Shown here: piece after piece, positions 1-9,001 of the stretch
How the letters are laid out: each line of letters begins with the position of its first letter
Numbering within the stretch: position 1 is the first letter of the stretch
Source: Mucilaginibacter terrae
Lineage (GTDB): Bacteria; Bacteroidota; Bacteroidia; Sphingobacteriales; Sphingobacteriaceae
Assembly: GCF_031951985.1 (NCBI RefSeq)
Contig: NZ_JAVLVU010000001.1
Span: 1,674,001 to 1,738,000, forward strand
Direction of reading: 5' to 3'
Length of the DNA: 64,000 nucleotides
Notes under the pieces: model-generated
The model's input: only the letters and a program-made list of their open reading frames with translations
Told to the model about the DNA's origin: nothing
The model's database searches: none
Made by a program: the position numbers and the translations under genes

Positions 1-2
1 AG

Positions 3-1373
3 ATCGACCAGTTGGAACTGGCAAAAAAAGGGCTGACCGAGTTTATGACCTTAAAACGGGAACAGTTTTATTCTACGCTACAAACGCGTTTTGATGGCAC
101 GCTGAAAAGCTGGCATACTGTTAGTAACGCTTATCAAAAAAAAATCGACCAATTGATCACAGAATTGAAAATTCGTGAAAAAGATATTTTTAGATTACGC
201 GAATTGCCAGCTGATATTTCAGACCTTTCTGATGAGGTATTGGCAACGATCAAAGATTTTAATCAAATTATCACCGAACATAACAAGAAGACCAGTTCAC
301 TTGCGACAGACCAGGTTAGAGCTCGGAAAGAATTAAGGTTTTCTAATATCGCACAATATATCTCCGACATAGATTATTTTAATGAACTGAAGGCGATTGA
401 GCAGCAGGACAACAAACTGAATATTGTCGGAGGCGGCTTGATTCTGCAGAAGCAAGAAATTGAGCGACTTGTTGAAGATAAAAGGGTGTTAGAAACACAG
501 GCTAAAGATGAGAGCAAAGGGGCAGAACTTATTAATCAGCATCTTACTCATTTTTTTGGGCATAATGAATTAAAACTCACTGCTCAAGGCGAATCTCCAA
601 ACATGAAATTTATTATTCAACGGGAAGGTATTGACGCGAACAATTTAAGTGAAGGTGAATGCAGCCTTATTTCATTTTGTTATTTTATTGCTAAAATAGA
701 AGATGAGTTGAAAGATGAGCTCAATAGTAATAAGCTTATTATCTACATAGATGATCCTATTTCCAGCTTAGATAGCAATCATATCTTCTTTATGTTCAGT
801 CTTATAGAAAGTGTTATTGCCGGGCCCAAAAAATATGGGCAATTATTTATCTCGACACACAATCTCGATTTTCTGAGATACCTAAAGAAGCTGACCTTTC
901 CTAAAAAAGATCTCAAACATTTTATTATTGAGCGCAGGAATAAAAGTAATACGCTACTAAGACTGGCGCCTGAATACCTCAAAAACTACATAACGGAGTT
1001 TAATTACCTATTTGACCAGATTTATCAATGTTCATTGGGTGACCGCGAAATAATCAGCCATAATTATCAGTATAGTTTTGGCAATAATATGCGTAAATTT
1101 TTAGAAGCTTACCTGTTTTATAAGTATCCAAGCCACAAAATGACTTCAGAGGAAAAACTGAGAAAGTATTTTGACAATGATCGCGTGACCATCAACCTGA
1201 TTAATCGTGTTATAAATGAGTATTCTCACATTGGCGAACACTTTGAGAGAGGAATGGAACCTATTGATATGGATGAAATTACTAAAGTTTCGAGTTTGGT
1301 GCTAAATAGGATAAGTACTACCGATCCGGATCAATATAATGCGCTAATGGACAGTGTCAATCAGCTGGTTTAA
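3..1373 (+). CDS. AAA family ATPase (AAA_13/RecF-like), C-terminal part, 5' end outside window
   Basis: The reading frame is open from the first bases, so the gene starts upstream and only about 457 codons are visible. The first half is charged and helical, which suggests a coiled coil. Then come an ABC-type signature (NLSEGE, near residue 215), a Walker B and D-loop (LIIYIDDPISSLDS, near residue 250) and a switch His (FISTHNLDF, near residue 285). The Walker A motif must lie in the missing N-terminal part. AAA_13 proteins occur in restriction, anticodon-nuclease (RloC/PrrC-like) and other defence loci. I see no effector domain in this part, so the target is unknown. It precedes a phosphoesterase/ATPase operon on the same strand with a 105-base gap. 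Family assignment is firm; the role is inferred. Confidence 0.8.
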   Translation: MDQLELAKKGLTEFMTLKREQFYSTLQTRFDGTLKSWHTVSNAYQKKIDQLITELKIREKDIFRLRELPADISDLSDEVLATIKDFNQIITEHNKKTSSLATDQVRARKELRFSNIAQYISDIDYFNELKAIEQQDNKLNIVGGGLILQKQEIERLVEDKRVLETQAKDESKGAELINQHLTHFFGHNELKLTAQGESPNMKFIIQREGIDANNLSEGECSLISFCYFIAKIEDELKDELNSNKLIIYIDDPISSLDSNHIFFMFSLIESVIAGPKKYGQLFISTHNLDFLRYLKKLTFPKKDLKHFIIERRNKSNTLLRLAPEYLKNYITEFNYLFDQIYQCSLGDREIISHNYQYSFGNNMRKFLEAYLFYKYPSHKMTSEEKLRKYFDNDRVTINLINRVINEYSHIGEHFERGMEPIDMDEITKVSSLVLNRISTTDPDQYNALMDSVNQLV

Positions 1374-1478
1374 CAATCATCATTATAAATTTTAGCTGGA
1401 TTGTATAGTTTTTATCATTATCGGCTGGATAAATAGTATTATTTATATGTAAATTTAGAAGTCCATAAACCTACGTCC

Positions 1479-2756
1479 ATGTCAATTAAAATCCTTGCAA
1501 CCGCCGATCTTCACTTGGGCAAAACCTCCGCAGATGCTTCAGGATACCAGGCTTCAACAAAGTCTACCTGGGCAGCGCTGGTCAATATGGCGATTGAAAA
1601 CGGGGTCGATATCGTCGTACTTTGCGGTGACATTATTGACCGAAATAACCGTTATTTTGAAGCAATCGGGCCACTGCAATCTGGAATAGACCGGCTAAGG
1701 GAAAATAACATAACCGTTTACCTGGTTTCTGGTAATCATGATTTTGACGTTTTGCCGCAGGTTGTCCGCAGATATTGTGACGACGGTGTTAAACTGCTGG
1801 GAAAAAACGGCGTCTGGGAGATAGTTACTTTTAGGAAAGATGATCAAACTATTCAGTTTGCCGGTTGGTCTTTTCCAACACAATATTTCAGGGACAGCCC
1901 CTTGCTGAGTTGGCAATTTAATGATATTGATCTCAATTTTCCGGTAATTGGTTTATTACATGGAGATATTGAAGGCAAAGACGGCAAGTACGCACCGTTT
2001 CGTTTAGGTGAGCTCGTGCGCGCGCCGGTCAATCTATGGATACTGGGACACATACATAAACCTTTTGAATATAGCGGACAGAAACCATTGGTCTGGTATA
2101 CAGGTTCGCCACAGGCACTGAGTGCAAAGGAACCAGGTTTGCACGGGCCGCTTCTTTTCACCATTACCGGCGATCAATTTTCAGTGCAACATCTGGGCAT
2201 ATCTTCTGCGCGTTATGAATCGCTTGAAGTCGATGTTACCGGTGCAGAGGATGAAGAGCAAGTACGAGAAAAGATAGTTACAGCTTTGGAAAAGGATGCG
2301 CTACAACGACAGGAGGAATTGTCTAACATATCCTTCTTAATCTACCAGCTGGAGATTACCGGCGAACATGCCCGGATCAGGGAAGTAGAACATTGGTCAA
2401 GGTCAGCTACGGATATCCGGCTACCGCTTAATGGCGACCTGGAAGCCAGCGTCAGAAAAGTCGACTGTTATTTACGTCCAGCGCTGGATGACTTAAAAGC
2501 ATTAGCAGGCCAGTCTTCCCCAGCAGGCATTCTTGCCGATACTATTCTTGCAATCAGCGAGGCACGCAATACGCCATTTCTCGATAAACTGATTCATAAA
2601 TGGCGACAGCAGGCTACCGCTTTAAATGAAGCTGGCGTTTATTTGCCCTTATCAGATGAAGAACGCTTATCTAACTTAAAGGATGACAATGCTAAAATTT
2701 ATCTGCAGCGTGAATGTAACCGCTTACTGGGCGAATTAATAAGTCAGGATAAATAA
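1479..2756 (+). CDS. SbcD/YhaO-like DNA repair metallophosphoesterase
   Basis: This 425-residue protein belongs to the calcineurin-like phosphoesterases of the SbcD/Mre11/YhaO type, two-metal nucleases that cut DNA ends. All metal motifs are visible: D10-L-H12, G50-D51, G85-N86-H87-D88, H161-G-D and G190-H191-I-H193. The length is normal for the family. The gene starts at an ATG and is followed after 9 bases by a YhaN-like SMC-type ATPase, so the two probably form a nuclease/ATPase pair like Bacillus YhaO-YhaN or SbcD-SbcC. Because the ATPase is YhaN-like and a third gene follows, I read this as an accessory defence or repair complex rather than the housekeeping SbcCD pair. The complex partner is inferred from order and spacing. 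Confidence 0.88.
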   Translation: MSIKILATADLHLGKTSADASGYQASTKSTWAALVNMAIENGVDIVVLCGDIIDRNNRYFEAIGPLQSGIDRLRENNITVYLVSGNHDFDVLPQVVRRYCDDGVKLLGKNGVWEIVTFRKDDQTIQFAGWSFPTQYFRDSPLLSWQFNDIDLNFPVIGLLHGDIEGKDGKYAPFRLGELVRAPVNLWILGHIHKPFEYSGQKPLVWYTGSPQALSAKEPGLHGPLLFTITGDQFSVQHLGISSARYESLEVDVTGAEDEEQVREKIVTALEKDALQRQEELSNISFLIYQLEITGEHARIREVEHWSRSATDIRLPLNGDLEASVRKVDCYLRPALDDLKALAGQSSPAGILADTILAISEARNTPFLDKLIHKWRQQATALNEAGVYLPLSDEERLSNLKDDNAKIYLQRECNRLLGELISQDK

Positions 2757-2765
2757 ATCAGCATT

Positions 2766-5501
2766 ATGTCAAATCCCTCCCTGCTTATCAAAGATATCTC
2801 GGTTTACAAACTGCCCGGCTTTCCCAGGGGGATGCTACCGCTGCATGATTTTGCGAGGCACATCAACATCATCGCAGGCCCCAACGGTTCGGGTAAGAGT
2901 TCTACGGCCAGGCTCATCAGGCAGTTGCTGTGGCAGCAACAATTGGGAAGCGTACACGCGGATTTTATGCTGGACATTTCCGGCGTGCAATGGGGTATCC
3001 AGGCCGATAACGGTCATTACCGGGTACTGCGTGAAGGGCAACCCGATACACTGCCATCTTTGCCCGCTGCAGATGAATCAAAACGTTATCTTCTGGCATT
3101 ACATGAGCTCGTTGGCGACATGGACACCGACCTGGCAGCTCTACTCATCCGGGAGGCTAGCGGCGGCTATGACCTACCGGCAGCACAGCACAAGCTGGGA
3201 TATGACAGCAGAACGAAACAACGAACCATCACCGAATACCGGCAGTATAACGAAGCCAAAATAAAGATCGCGGGAATTGAAAACAGGCAAAAACAGCTAA
3301 CCACTAAAGCTGACTCTTTGCAAAGCCTTTTCAAAGCGAGGAACGAAGCAGCCGCTGCATCAAACTATCATGACCTTTATACATGCCTTATTGCTAGTTT
3401 GAATGCAGGTGATACATTGAACCGCTTGCAGCATTTACTGGATGATTACCCTCCACAATTGCGGATTCTGACCGGTCAGGAATTTGATCGGATTGTGGCG
3501 TTAGAAGGAGAAATCCAAATAAATAATCGTTCTATAGAAACTATATCGGGCGAGATACACCGCAAAGAAACAAGAATTAGTGAATTAAACCTGCCTGAAA
3601 AAGGCATCAGCAAAGCGTTGTTAGAAGAGTTGCATACCCGTGTCGATACTTTATTGAGTATTGAGCAAAAGCTCGGCTCTCTGGATATCGACATCGCAGG
3701 TGCTGAACTAATGACGGCCGAAGCTTTGGAAAAGCTGGCGTCTGAACTTAGAAACACAGATATCAAGCCGCTGGACGTTAGCGGAACGGTGCGGTTGGCG
3801 CAATTCATGGAGGGCGCACATCGCTTGCTAAGTGAAAAGCAATACCTGGAAACTACTGTCGGCCAGTTAAAAAAGGAGCAGCAGATCGCGGCTGAAGACC
3901 CGTCTAAAATTCAGGAAGGGATCAATGCCTTGTTGCTTTGGTATCAGGAACGGTCGCCGTTGGACGGCATTCCTGCTTGGGCACTTTGGGTATTATTGCT
4001 ATTGGGTATCATTACAGGTGTAGCCACTTTATTATTGGGATGGCTAGGTCTCATAACTATCTTACTCATGCTTGGTTTCCTGTTGTACGCCGCCCGCGGA
4101 AAACGTGCAGATGATGGGGAAGTTAGAAAAAAGGATTTTGTGCGCACCGGATTGCGGGAGCCGCAACAATGGGACATCCCTGGTGTAGCCGCCCGGTTAG
4201 AGGAATTGAACATAGCATCGCAGGAAGCAAAGCGATTGAACCTATTGGCTGTTCAGTTGAAAACGCAGGAAGATGCGCTTACCGATTTGCTGCCCCGGTT
4301 AGCTAAATTAGATGAGCAGCGTGACTTATGGCTGAATGAAATTGGCGTAATCCCGCTACTGTCGGCGGACGAATTGAAAGATTATTCCGGACTTTACTGG
4401 TTTTTGGCCAGCCTGTTAACCTGGCAGCAATGCTTCGCACAGTTAAAAGCGTTGGAAGAACAAAAAGTACTGGCGCTGGATCAGCAAAAAAACTTATTGT
4501 CTGCAATAAATGTGCTGATCAAGGACATAGCGGCAGAAGTTGCTGATGGCGCGACAGCCAAGGGTATGTATCGTCAGTTACAAGCGGATGAAACCGAACG
4601 CTCGACACTTTCAGAAGCGGTCAAACAACATAATGTTCAATTGGAGGATAAGAAAGGTTTAGGAAAAAAACTGGCGGATGAACTGGCGGCCATTTATGAA
4701 CGACTGGAGCTGGAAGAAGGTAAAAAAGAAGAAATATGGGTTTGGAACCAACAACTGGCGGCTTTTCGGCAATTGCACAAAGACCATCAGGATGCTGGTA
4801 CGCTGCATAGCGATAAAAATCAGACTTTAAAAGCACATAACTTGTTTCTGGAAATAGAATCAGAGTTGGATGCGCTAACACTTGATGAGGCTAAGTTGAA
4901 ATGTGCCGCTTTTAAACAGCAGGCAGATAAGCTTGACGAATTGAATAAGCAAATCATAGAGATCGAGCGTGACATTGAACATGAAAAGGAAGGAACGGCA
5001 ATGGAAGACGCCTTGGCAATCAAGGAAGCGTCGCTAAACGGGCTGGAGCAGATTTACTTGAATAATCTTTCTGCTATGACCGGCGATCTGGTGGTTGGTT
5101 TACTGAAAGAAACCTACCGGGAACAGAATAGTGCAGGAATATTTGGCAAGGCGAATCAGCTGTTCAGCCGAATCACCAACGGGCGTTATCAACTTACTGT
5201 AGAGGAGAGTGGAGCGCCGGCTTTCCGCGCCTACGATACCATCTACAAAAACTGGCTGGAACTTTCGCAGCTATCGACTGGAACTCGTATTCAATTGTTA
5301 TTGGCGGTCCGCCTGGCATTTATAGAAATGCAAGAACAAAACGTTAAATTACCAATACTCGCCGACGAGATACTGGCAAACAGCGACGACTTGCGTGCGA
5401 AGGAAATTATCAGCGCACTTGCAGAGATAAGCAAAGAAGGACGACAAGTCTTTTATTTTACCGCGCAGGCGGATGAAATTGATAAGTGGAACAGCTTTTA
5501 A
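2766..5501 (+). CDS. YhaN-like SMC-type ATPase with two central membrane helices
   Basis: This 911-residue ATPase is split like an SMC protein. Walker A (GPNGSGKSS, residues 38-46) is at the N terminus. An ABC-type signature (LSTGT, near 835) and Walker B (LPILADE, near 865) are at the C terminus, with long coiled-coil arms between. A strongly hydrophobic block at about residues 395-445 (WALWVLLLLGI onward) reads as two membrane helices, a known feature of YhaN-type proteins and absent from SbcC. ATP-driven conformational change would control the phosphoesterase encoded 9 bases upstream. The stop overlaps the next gene by 29 bases, pointing to translational coupling. Domain calls are direct; membrane-associated DNA end processing is inferred. 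Confidence 0.85.
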   Translation: MSNPSLLIKDISVYKLPGFPRGMLPLHDFARHINIIAGPNGSGKSSTARLIRQLLWQQQLGSVHADFMLDISGVQWGIQADNGHYRVLREGQPDTLPSLPAADESKRYLLALHELVGDMDTDLAALLIREASGGYDLPAAQHKLGYDSRTKQRTITEYRQYNEAKIKIAGIENRQKQLTTKADSLQSLFKARNEAAAASNYHDLYTCLIASLNAGDTLNRLQHLLDDYPPQLRILTGQEFDRIVALEGEIQINNRSIETISGEIHRKETRISELNLPEKGISKALLEELHTRVDTLLSIEQKLGSLDIDIAGAELMTAEALEKLASELRNTDIKPLDVSGTVRLAQFMEGAHRLLSEKQYLETTVGQLKKEQQIAAEDPSKIQEGINALLLWYQERSPLDGIPAWALWVLLLLGIITGVATLLLGWLGLITILLMLGFLLYAARGKRADDGEVRKKDFVRTGLREPQQWDIPGVAARLEELNIASQEAKRLNLLAVQLKTQEDALTDLLPRLAKLDEQRDLWLNEIGVIPLLSADELKDYSGLYWFLASLLTWQQCFAQLKALEEQKVLALDQQKNLLSAINVLIKDIAAEVADGATAKGMYRQLQADETERSTLSEAVKQHNVQLEDKKGLGKKLADELAAIYERLELEEGKKEEIWVWNQQLAAFRQLHKDHQDAGTLHSDKNQTLKAHNLFLEIESELDALTLDEAKLKCAAFKQQADKLDELNKQIIEIERDIEHEKEGTAMEDALAIKEASLNGLEQIYLNNLSAMTGDLVVGLLKETYREQNSAGIFGKANQLFSRITNGRYQLTVEESGAPAFRAYDTIYKNWLELSQLSTGTRIQLLLAVRLAFIEMQEQNVKLPILADEILANSDDLRAKEIISALAEISKEGRQVFYFTAQADEIDKWNSF

Positions 5502-6222
5502 AGCGAATGATGCCGAACTGGATTTTAAAATTTTTACGCTGGATGGGCAGCACAACGAAAAGCCGGATTATCGCTTAGAACAAGCGCCGTTATTGTCTGG
5601 GTTTAAAATTATTAATATACCTCTTCCCGGTACGTTAACCGCTGAAGAGTATCGTAAATTGATTAAAGTGCCCCGGTTTAATCCGCTTACGGAGGAACCA
5701 GAACAATTGCACTTATGGTATTTGCTGGATGATCAACAACTGCTATATACTTGCCTGGCAAAACGTATTGGCAATTACGGGCAGTTAAAAGGTTTTATGC
5801 AATATCAGGGCAGCTTGCCAGGTCTGGATGAAAACTTATGGGCGACCTTGCAGGTAAAGATCAGATTACTCGAATCTTATCAGGAGCTTTTTCGCAGAGG
5901 AAGATCTAAACCTATTGACAGGCAAACGCTTGTGCAGTCCGGAGCCGTATCTGGAACATTTATAGATTTAGTAGCCGAAAAATTAAAGGAACTGAATGGT
6001 GATCCTCAGCGACTGCTATTGGCTTTGGGAGCGAAAGAAGTGCAGGGCTTTTTGCAATCCAAATTAAAAGCGCTGGAACAATACCTTATCGGGCTTGGGG
6101 TGATAGATGATCAACAAGTCTTATCCGCTGAAGACTTGCAGGTCAGGCTAATGGCTCTGGTGTCCAACCTCGATATTCCTGAAGTTCAGGCCTACGAATT
6201 TATCGATAAAGTCATGAGCTAA
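5473..6222 (+). CDS. Unknown third protein of the phosphoesterase/YhaN operon
   Basis: This 249-residue soluble protein has no signal peptide, membrane helix or motif I recognise. It overlaps the 3' end of the YhaN-like gene by 29 bases and shares its strand, so it is probably made from the same mRNA by coupled translation. The N-terminal half is beta-rich (residues 1-100) and the C-terminal half is helical and charged (about 130-249). The ATG at 5473 is the first in frame; I see no better later start. The context suggests an adaptor, specificity or effector subunit of the nuclease complex, which is inference only. It is followed by a convergent gene 13 bases away. Confidence 0.7.
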   Translation: MKLISGTAFKANDAELDFKIFTLDGQHNEKPDYRLEQAPLLSGFKIINIPLPGTLTAEEYRKLIKVPRFNPLTEEPEQLHLWYLLDDQQLLYTCLAKRIGNYGQLKGFMQYQGSLPGLDENLWATLQVKIRLLESYQELFRRGRSKPIDRQTLVQSGAVSGTFIDLVAEKLKELNGDPQRLLLALGAKEVQGFLQSKLKALEQYLIGLGVIDDQQVLSAEDLQVRLMALVSNLDIPEVQAYEFIDKVMS

Positions 6223-6235
6223 GAACGTGTGGTAG

Positions 6236-8603
6236 CTAAAAAGGTGGTTCATCGAACGCAGTGTCGTCCTGAATCGCCTTCGTATAATTTGCTATATAGA
6301 ATAAATCATCGATCGCTTTTTCCTCCGTTTTTGCTGTTAATGTGGAGTTTTTATAATAGTGTATCAATTTTTCCTTGTTTTTCAATTTCTCTTGTTTGAG
6401 CACATCGTTTTCCTTAATTTTCGTTTCCCAAAATGCCCTGTCGATTTGCCTTTCAAATTGAATATCCCGTTCTACATCCGGCATTAAAGAATTTTTGAGG
6501 TTTATATCGGCTTGATGAATCGTTAAATAGGTTTTATCTACTTCAATTAAACTCAATGCGTTATTCTCCAATATGCTTTTTTGAAATCTATAGTTATAAT
6601 TGGCCGCGTTTATAATCATGTTTGACAACGATTCTGCACGCTTGTCGTCTGCGAAATAACGCTGATAATCCTGATCATAAAGAGCAAACAATTCGGGCAG
6701 TTTTCTGGCCATATCCGGCTGATCTATCGCCATGACCAAAAAATCGACAATATTTAAAAAATCATTCTTGATATATTTTTTAATTTGCTCCGAATTCTTG
6801 GGATGAAGTAAACAATATAGCATTGCATCTTTAATCCAGTAGGTATCGTTAAAATCAAGGGCTGCCATTTTATCCATGAACAATTGATCTATATCAATAT
6901 CCGGACAGTACTTTCTTACAGTTTGAAGTATTGATGCAGGCATCCGGTATAATTTATATTTATCTATTGAATCTAGCTCGTCCCTTATTACCCTTTCTTT
7001 AACAATAAATTGCAAATCGCTTTCAAATGCAATACTGGCTACATCGGGATCAAAGTGCTGTAGCTGTTCGATATAAATAATACTTGAGATAATGGCTTTT
7101 TTCTGGTGAAAAGAATCCTTGATAAATCCTTTGAAAAAATCGGCCAGCGACGGATTTATAAATGAATATTCCCGTTCGGGGTTTTCCCCATCAATCAATG
7201 TGCTAATAACAAAGCCATTAAGCAATATTTTAGCCGAATCCCTAAACTGATTAGCTTTAATAATTTGGTTATGGCTAACTTTTTCATACTGAAGCCTGGC
7301 ATCATAAGCCTTGATCAACGCTTTTTCGTTAACCTTTCCTCTGAACGTAAAAAGAGTAATTAAAAAAAGCTGATCAAAATAATTAATTTGATTATGAAAC
7401 GACCGGCTCCATATTCCTTCCGGATTGGTCAAACTTAACGTAATAAATTCATGATACTCAGCCGGAGTCAGGTTTTCAATTTTTGTAGGGTCTGTTAAAG
7501 ACTCTATCGTTCTGGGTGTATAATTTTTATGATTGATAATGGTATTATAAAACTTGTTTTGCAGGATACAATTGAACAAATTTTCTTTTATCCTGTAAAA
7601 ATAGAGGTGATTGTACAGAATTTCAGCTTTCTCAAATTTGCTGTAATCACTTAATTGAATTTCATACTGCTGATTTAATAGCTGGCTGCGATTGATTTTT
7701 TCAGATTTATCATCTGCCTGATTCAGAATTACCGTTCTGGTGGTCAGCATCAAATATTTGTTGGGCGTATTTTTAATACGATCCACAAATTGCGTGATCT
7801 GACTTTCCGTTTGACTGGCGGTTAATATTTCATAATAAGTCTCGCCCAAAAAATCATCAAAATAAAATAGCTGTTTAACATCATTATCGGTAGCAATTAC
7901 ATCTTCCGCCTCCCTGATGCTAGCGACTTTATAGATTTGATACCCATTTTTTGCCCTTTCCAATAAAATTGCATCAGCTAAGGTAGTTTTACCCCAAACC
8001 GGGTTGCCCGGTAATTAATAACAATTTCTTTTGATCAAGCAGTTCGTTAGCCTTATCCAAATTCTTGGTCACTACATATAAGCCAATTTTGGACTTGATC
8101 TTTTCAAGATATGACTTTGTCCTGCCCTCAATAGCGTTGTTCAAAATGGCGTTAAGCATACTGACGCTGGAAAACCAAAGCTTAAATTGCTTTTTTTCTA
8201 TTTCCGGAAATTCGCTTAAATAAGTGTTCAAATCATTTTGACCGATCACATCATTTGAGGACAAAATGTAAGGCGCTAACAACTCTTTTAATTCGTCTTT
8301 TTGTTTAATGGACAAAGGAAGTGATGTCGCAATAATATATCTATCCGGATTTAGATCCTTTACCTTTTTCAATTCTGCTTTAAGAAACGCTTTTTTGAGT
8401 TTAGGATAGCCGGAACCGATATAATGCTTCGCCTGAACAACGATTTGATTATTATTTTCTGAAGAAGAATATCTTAGATCTACACCCTGGTCTGGCCCAA
8501 CTTTGAAAGCTTGGAGGTTTAAATTGAGTTTGGCATTTAATAGATCGAGTACCAGCAATTCAAATTCTTTGTCATTAATGGTTGAAAAAGTGTAATTAGA
8601 CAT
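6236..8603 (-). pseudogene. Restriction endonuclease-like / STAND NTPase, broken by one extra base in Walker A
   Basis: Two minus-strand frames, 7989-8603 and 6236 to about 7990, join into one 788-residue protein if one G is removed from the run at 7992-7995 (CCCC on the plus strand). The N-terminal part (residues 1-110) has an Mrr-like PD-(D/E)xK nuclease pattern: E14, G40-V-D42 and Q57-A-K59. The frame stops just after ITGQPGLG. In the other frame the sequence continues KTTLADAILLE, so the break falls inside the P-loop, right before the catalytic Lys. The remainder resembles an nSTAND3-type NTPase with a Walker B-like stretch (LFYFDDFLGE) and a long helical sensor region without clear repeats. 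Such nuclease-STAND fusions are abortive-infection type defence proteins. Unless the extra base is a sequencing error, the NTPase is dead. Confidence 0.75.
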
Positions 8604-9001
8604 TATGTATAAAACTTATTTTAGCTATTCGATCATTATACTGACCCTTTTGATGACAATATATCTATTATAAAATATCAAAGGTATCTAAAAAGCAATA
8701 TCAAATTCGATGGCATGCTATTAAATAGGCTAGTTCAGAATTTGGGAAAATCAGCAGTAAGAACATATGATCCTAAGCAGAAAAGCTAATAAACTTTTAA
8801 AAGTCCTAAATATGGTTTTAAAAGCTAGAGGTATCTGAGGGAGACTTTGAACGGAATATAAATGTCCACAGAATGATCCGATACAAATAAAGACCATCGT
8901 AGGAATTGTCAATATCATATTTGCGCCGTCAAATAAAGGATAACTGAACATTTTCTAATGTTGAGCATCTTAGAACTTCATTAAGATTGAACCTGTAACA
9001 T
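8604..9001. other. 398-base AT-rich gap between the STAND gene and the mobilisation module
   Basis: This gap separates the start of the nuclease-STAND gene from the stop of the coupling-protein gene; both are on the minus strand. It must hold the promoter of the STAND gene in its first 100 bases, but I cannot point to clear promoter boxes. A 66-codon open frame (8751-8951, minus) is hydrophobic but has no ribosome-binding site and nothing recognisable, so I do not call it a gene. Its composition is more AT-rich than the mobilisation genes, so this may be a junction between two acquired segments. Confidence 0.5.

Noticed and set aside
1479..5501. Housekeeping sbcD-sbcC pair
   Set aside because: The ATPase has two membrane helices and the YhaN layout, lacks the Cys-x-x-Cys zinc hook of SbcC in its coiled coil, and a third coupled gene follows.
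7985..8000. Programmed frameshift in the nuclease-STAND gene
   Set aside because: No slippery heptamer, no downstream pseudoknot and no upstream Shine-Dalgarno-like stimulator; an error or mutation in a G-run is simpler.
8751..8951. 66-codon hydrophobic frame on the minus strand
   Set aside because: No start signal, AT-rich composition and no recognisable pattern; hydrophobic text is expected by chance in T-rich DNA.
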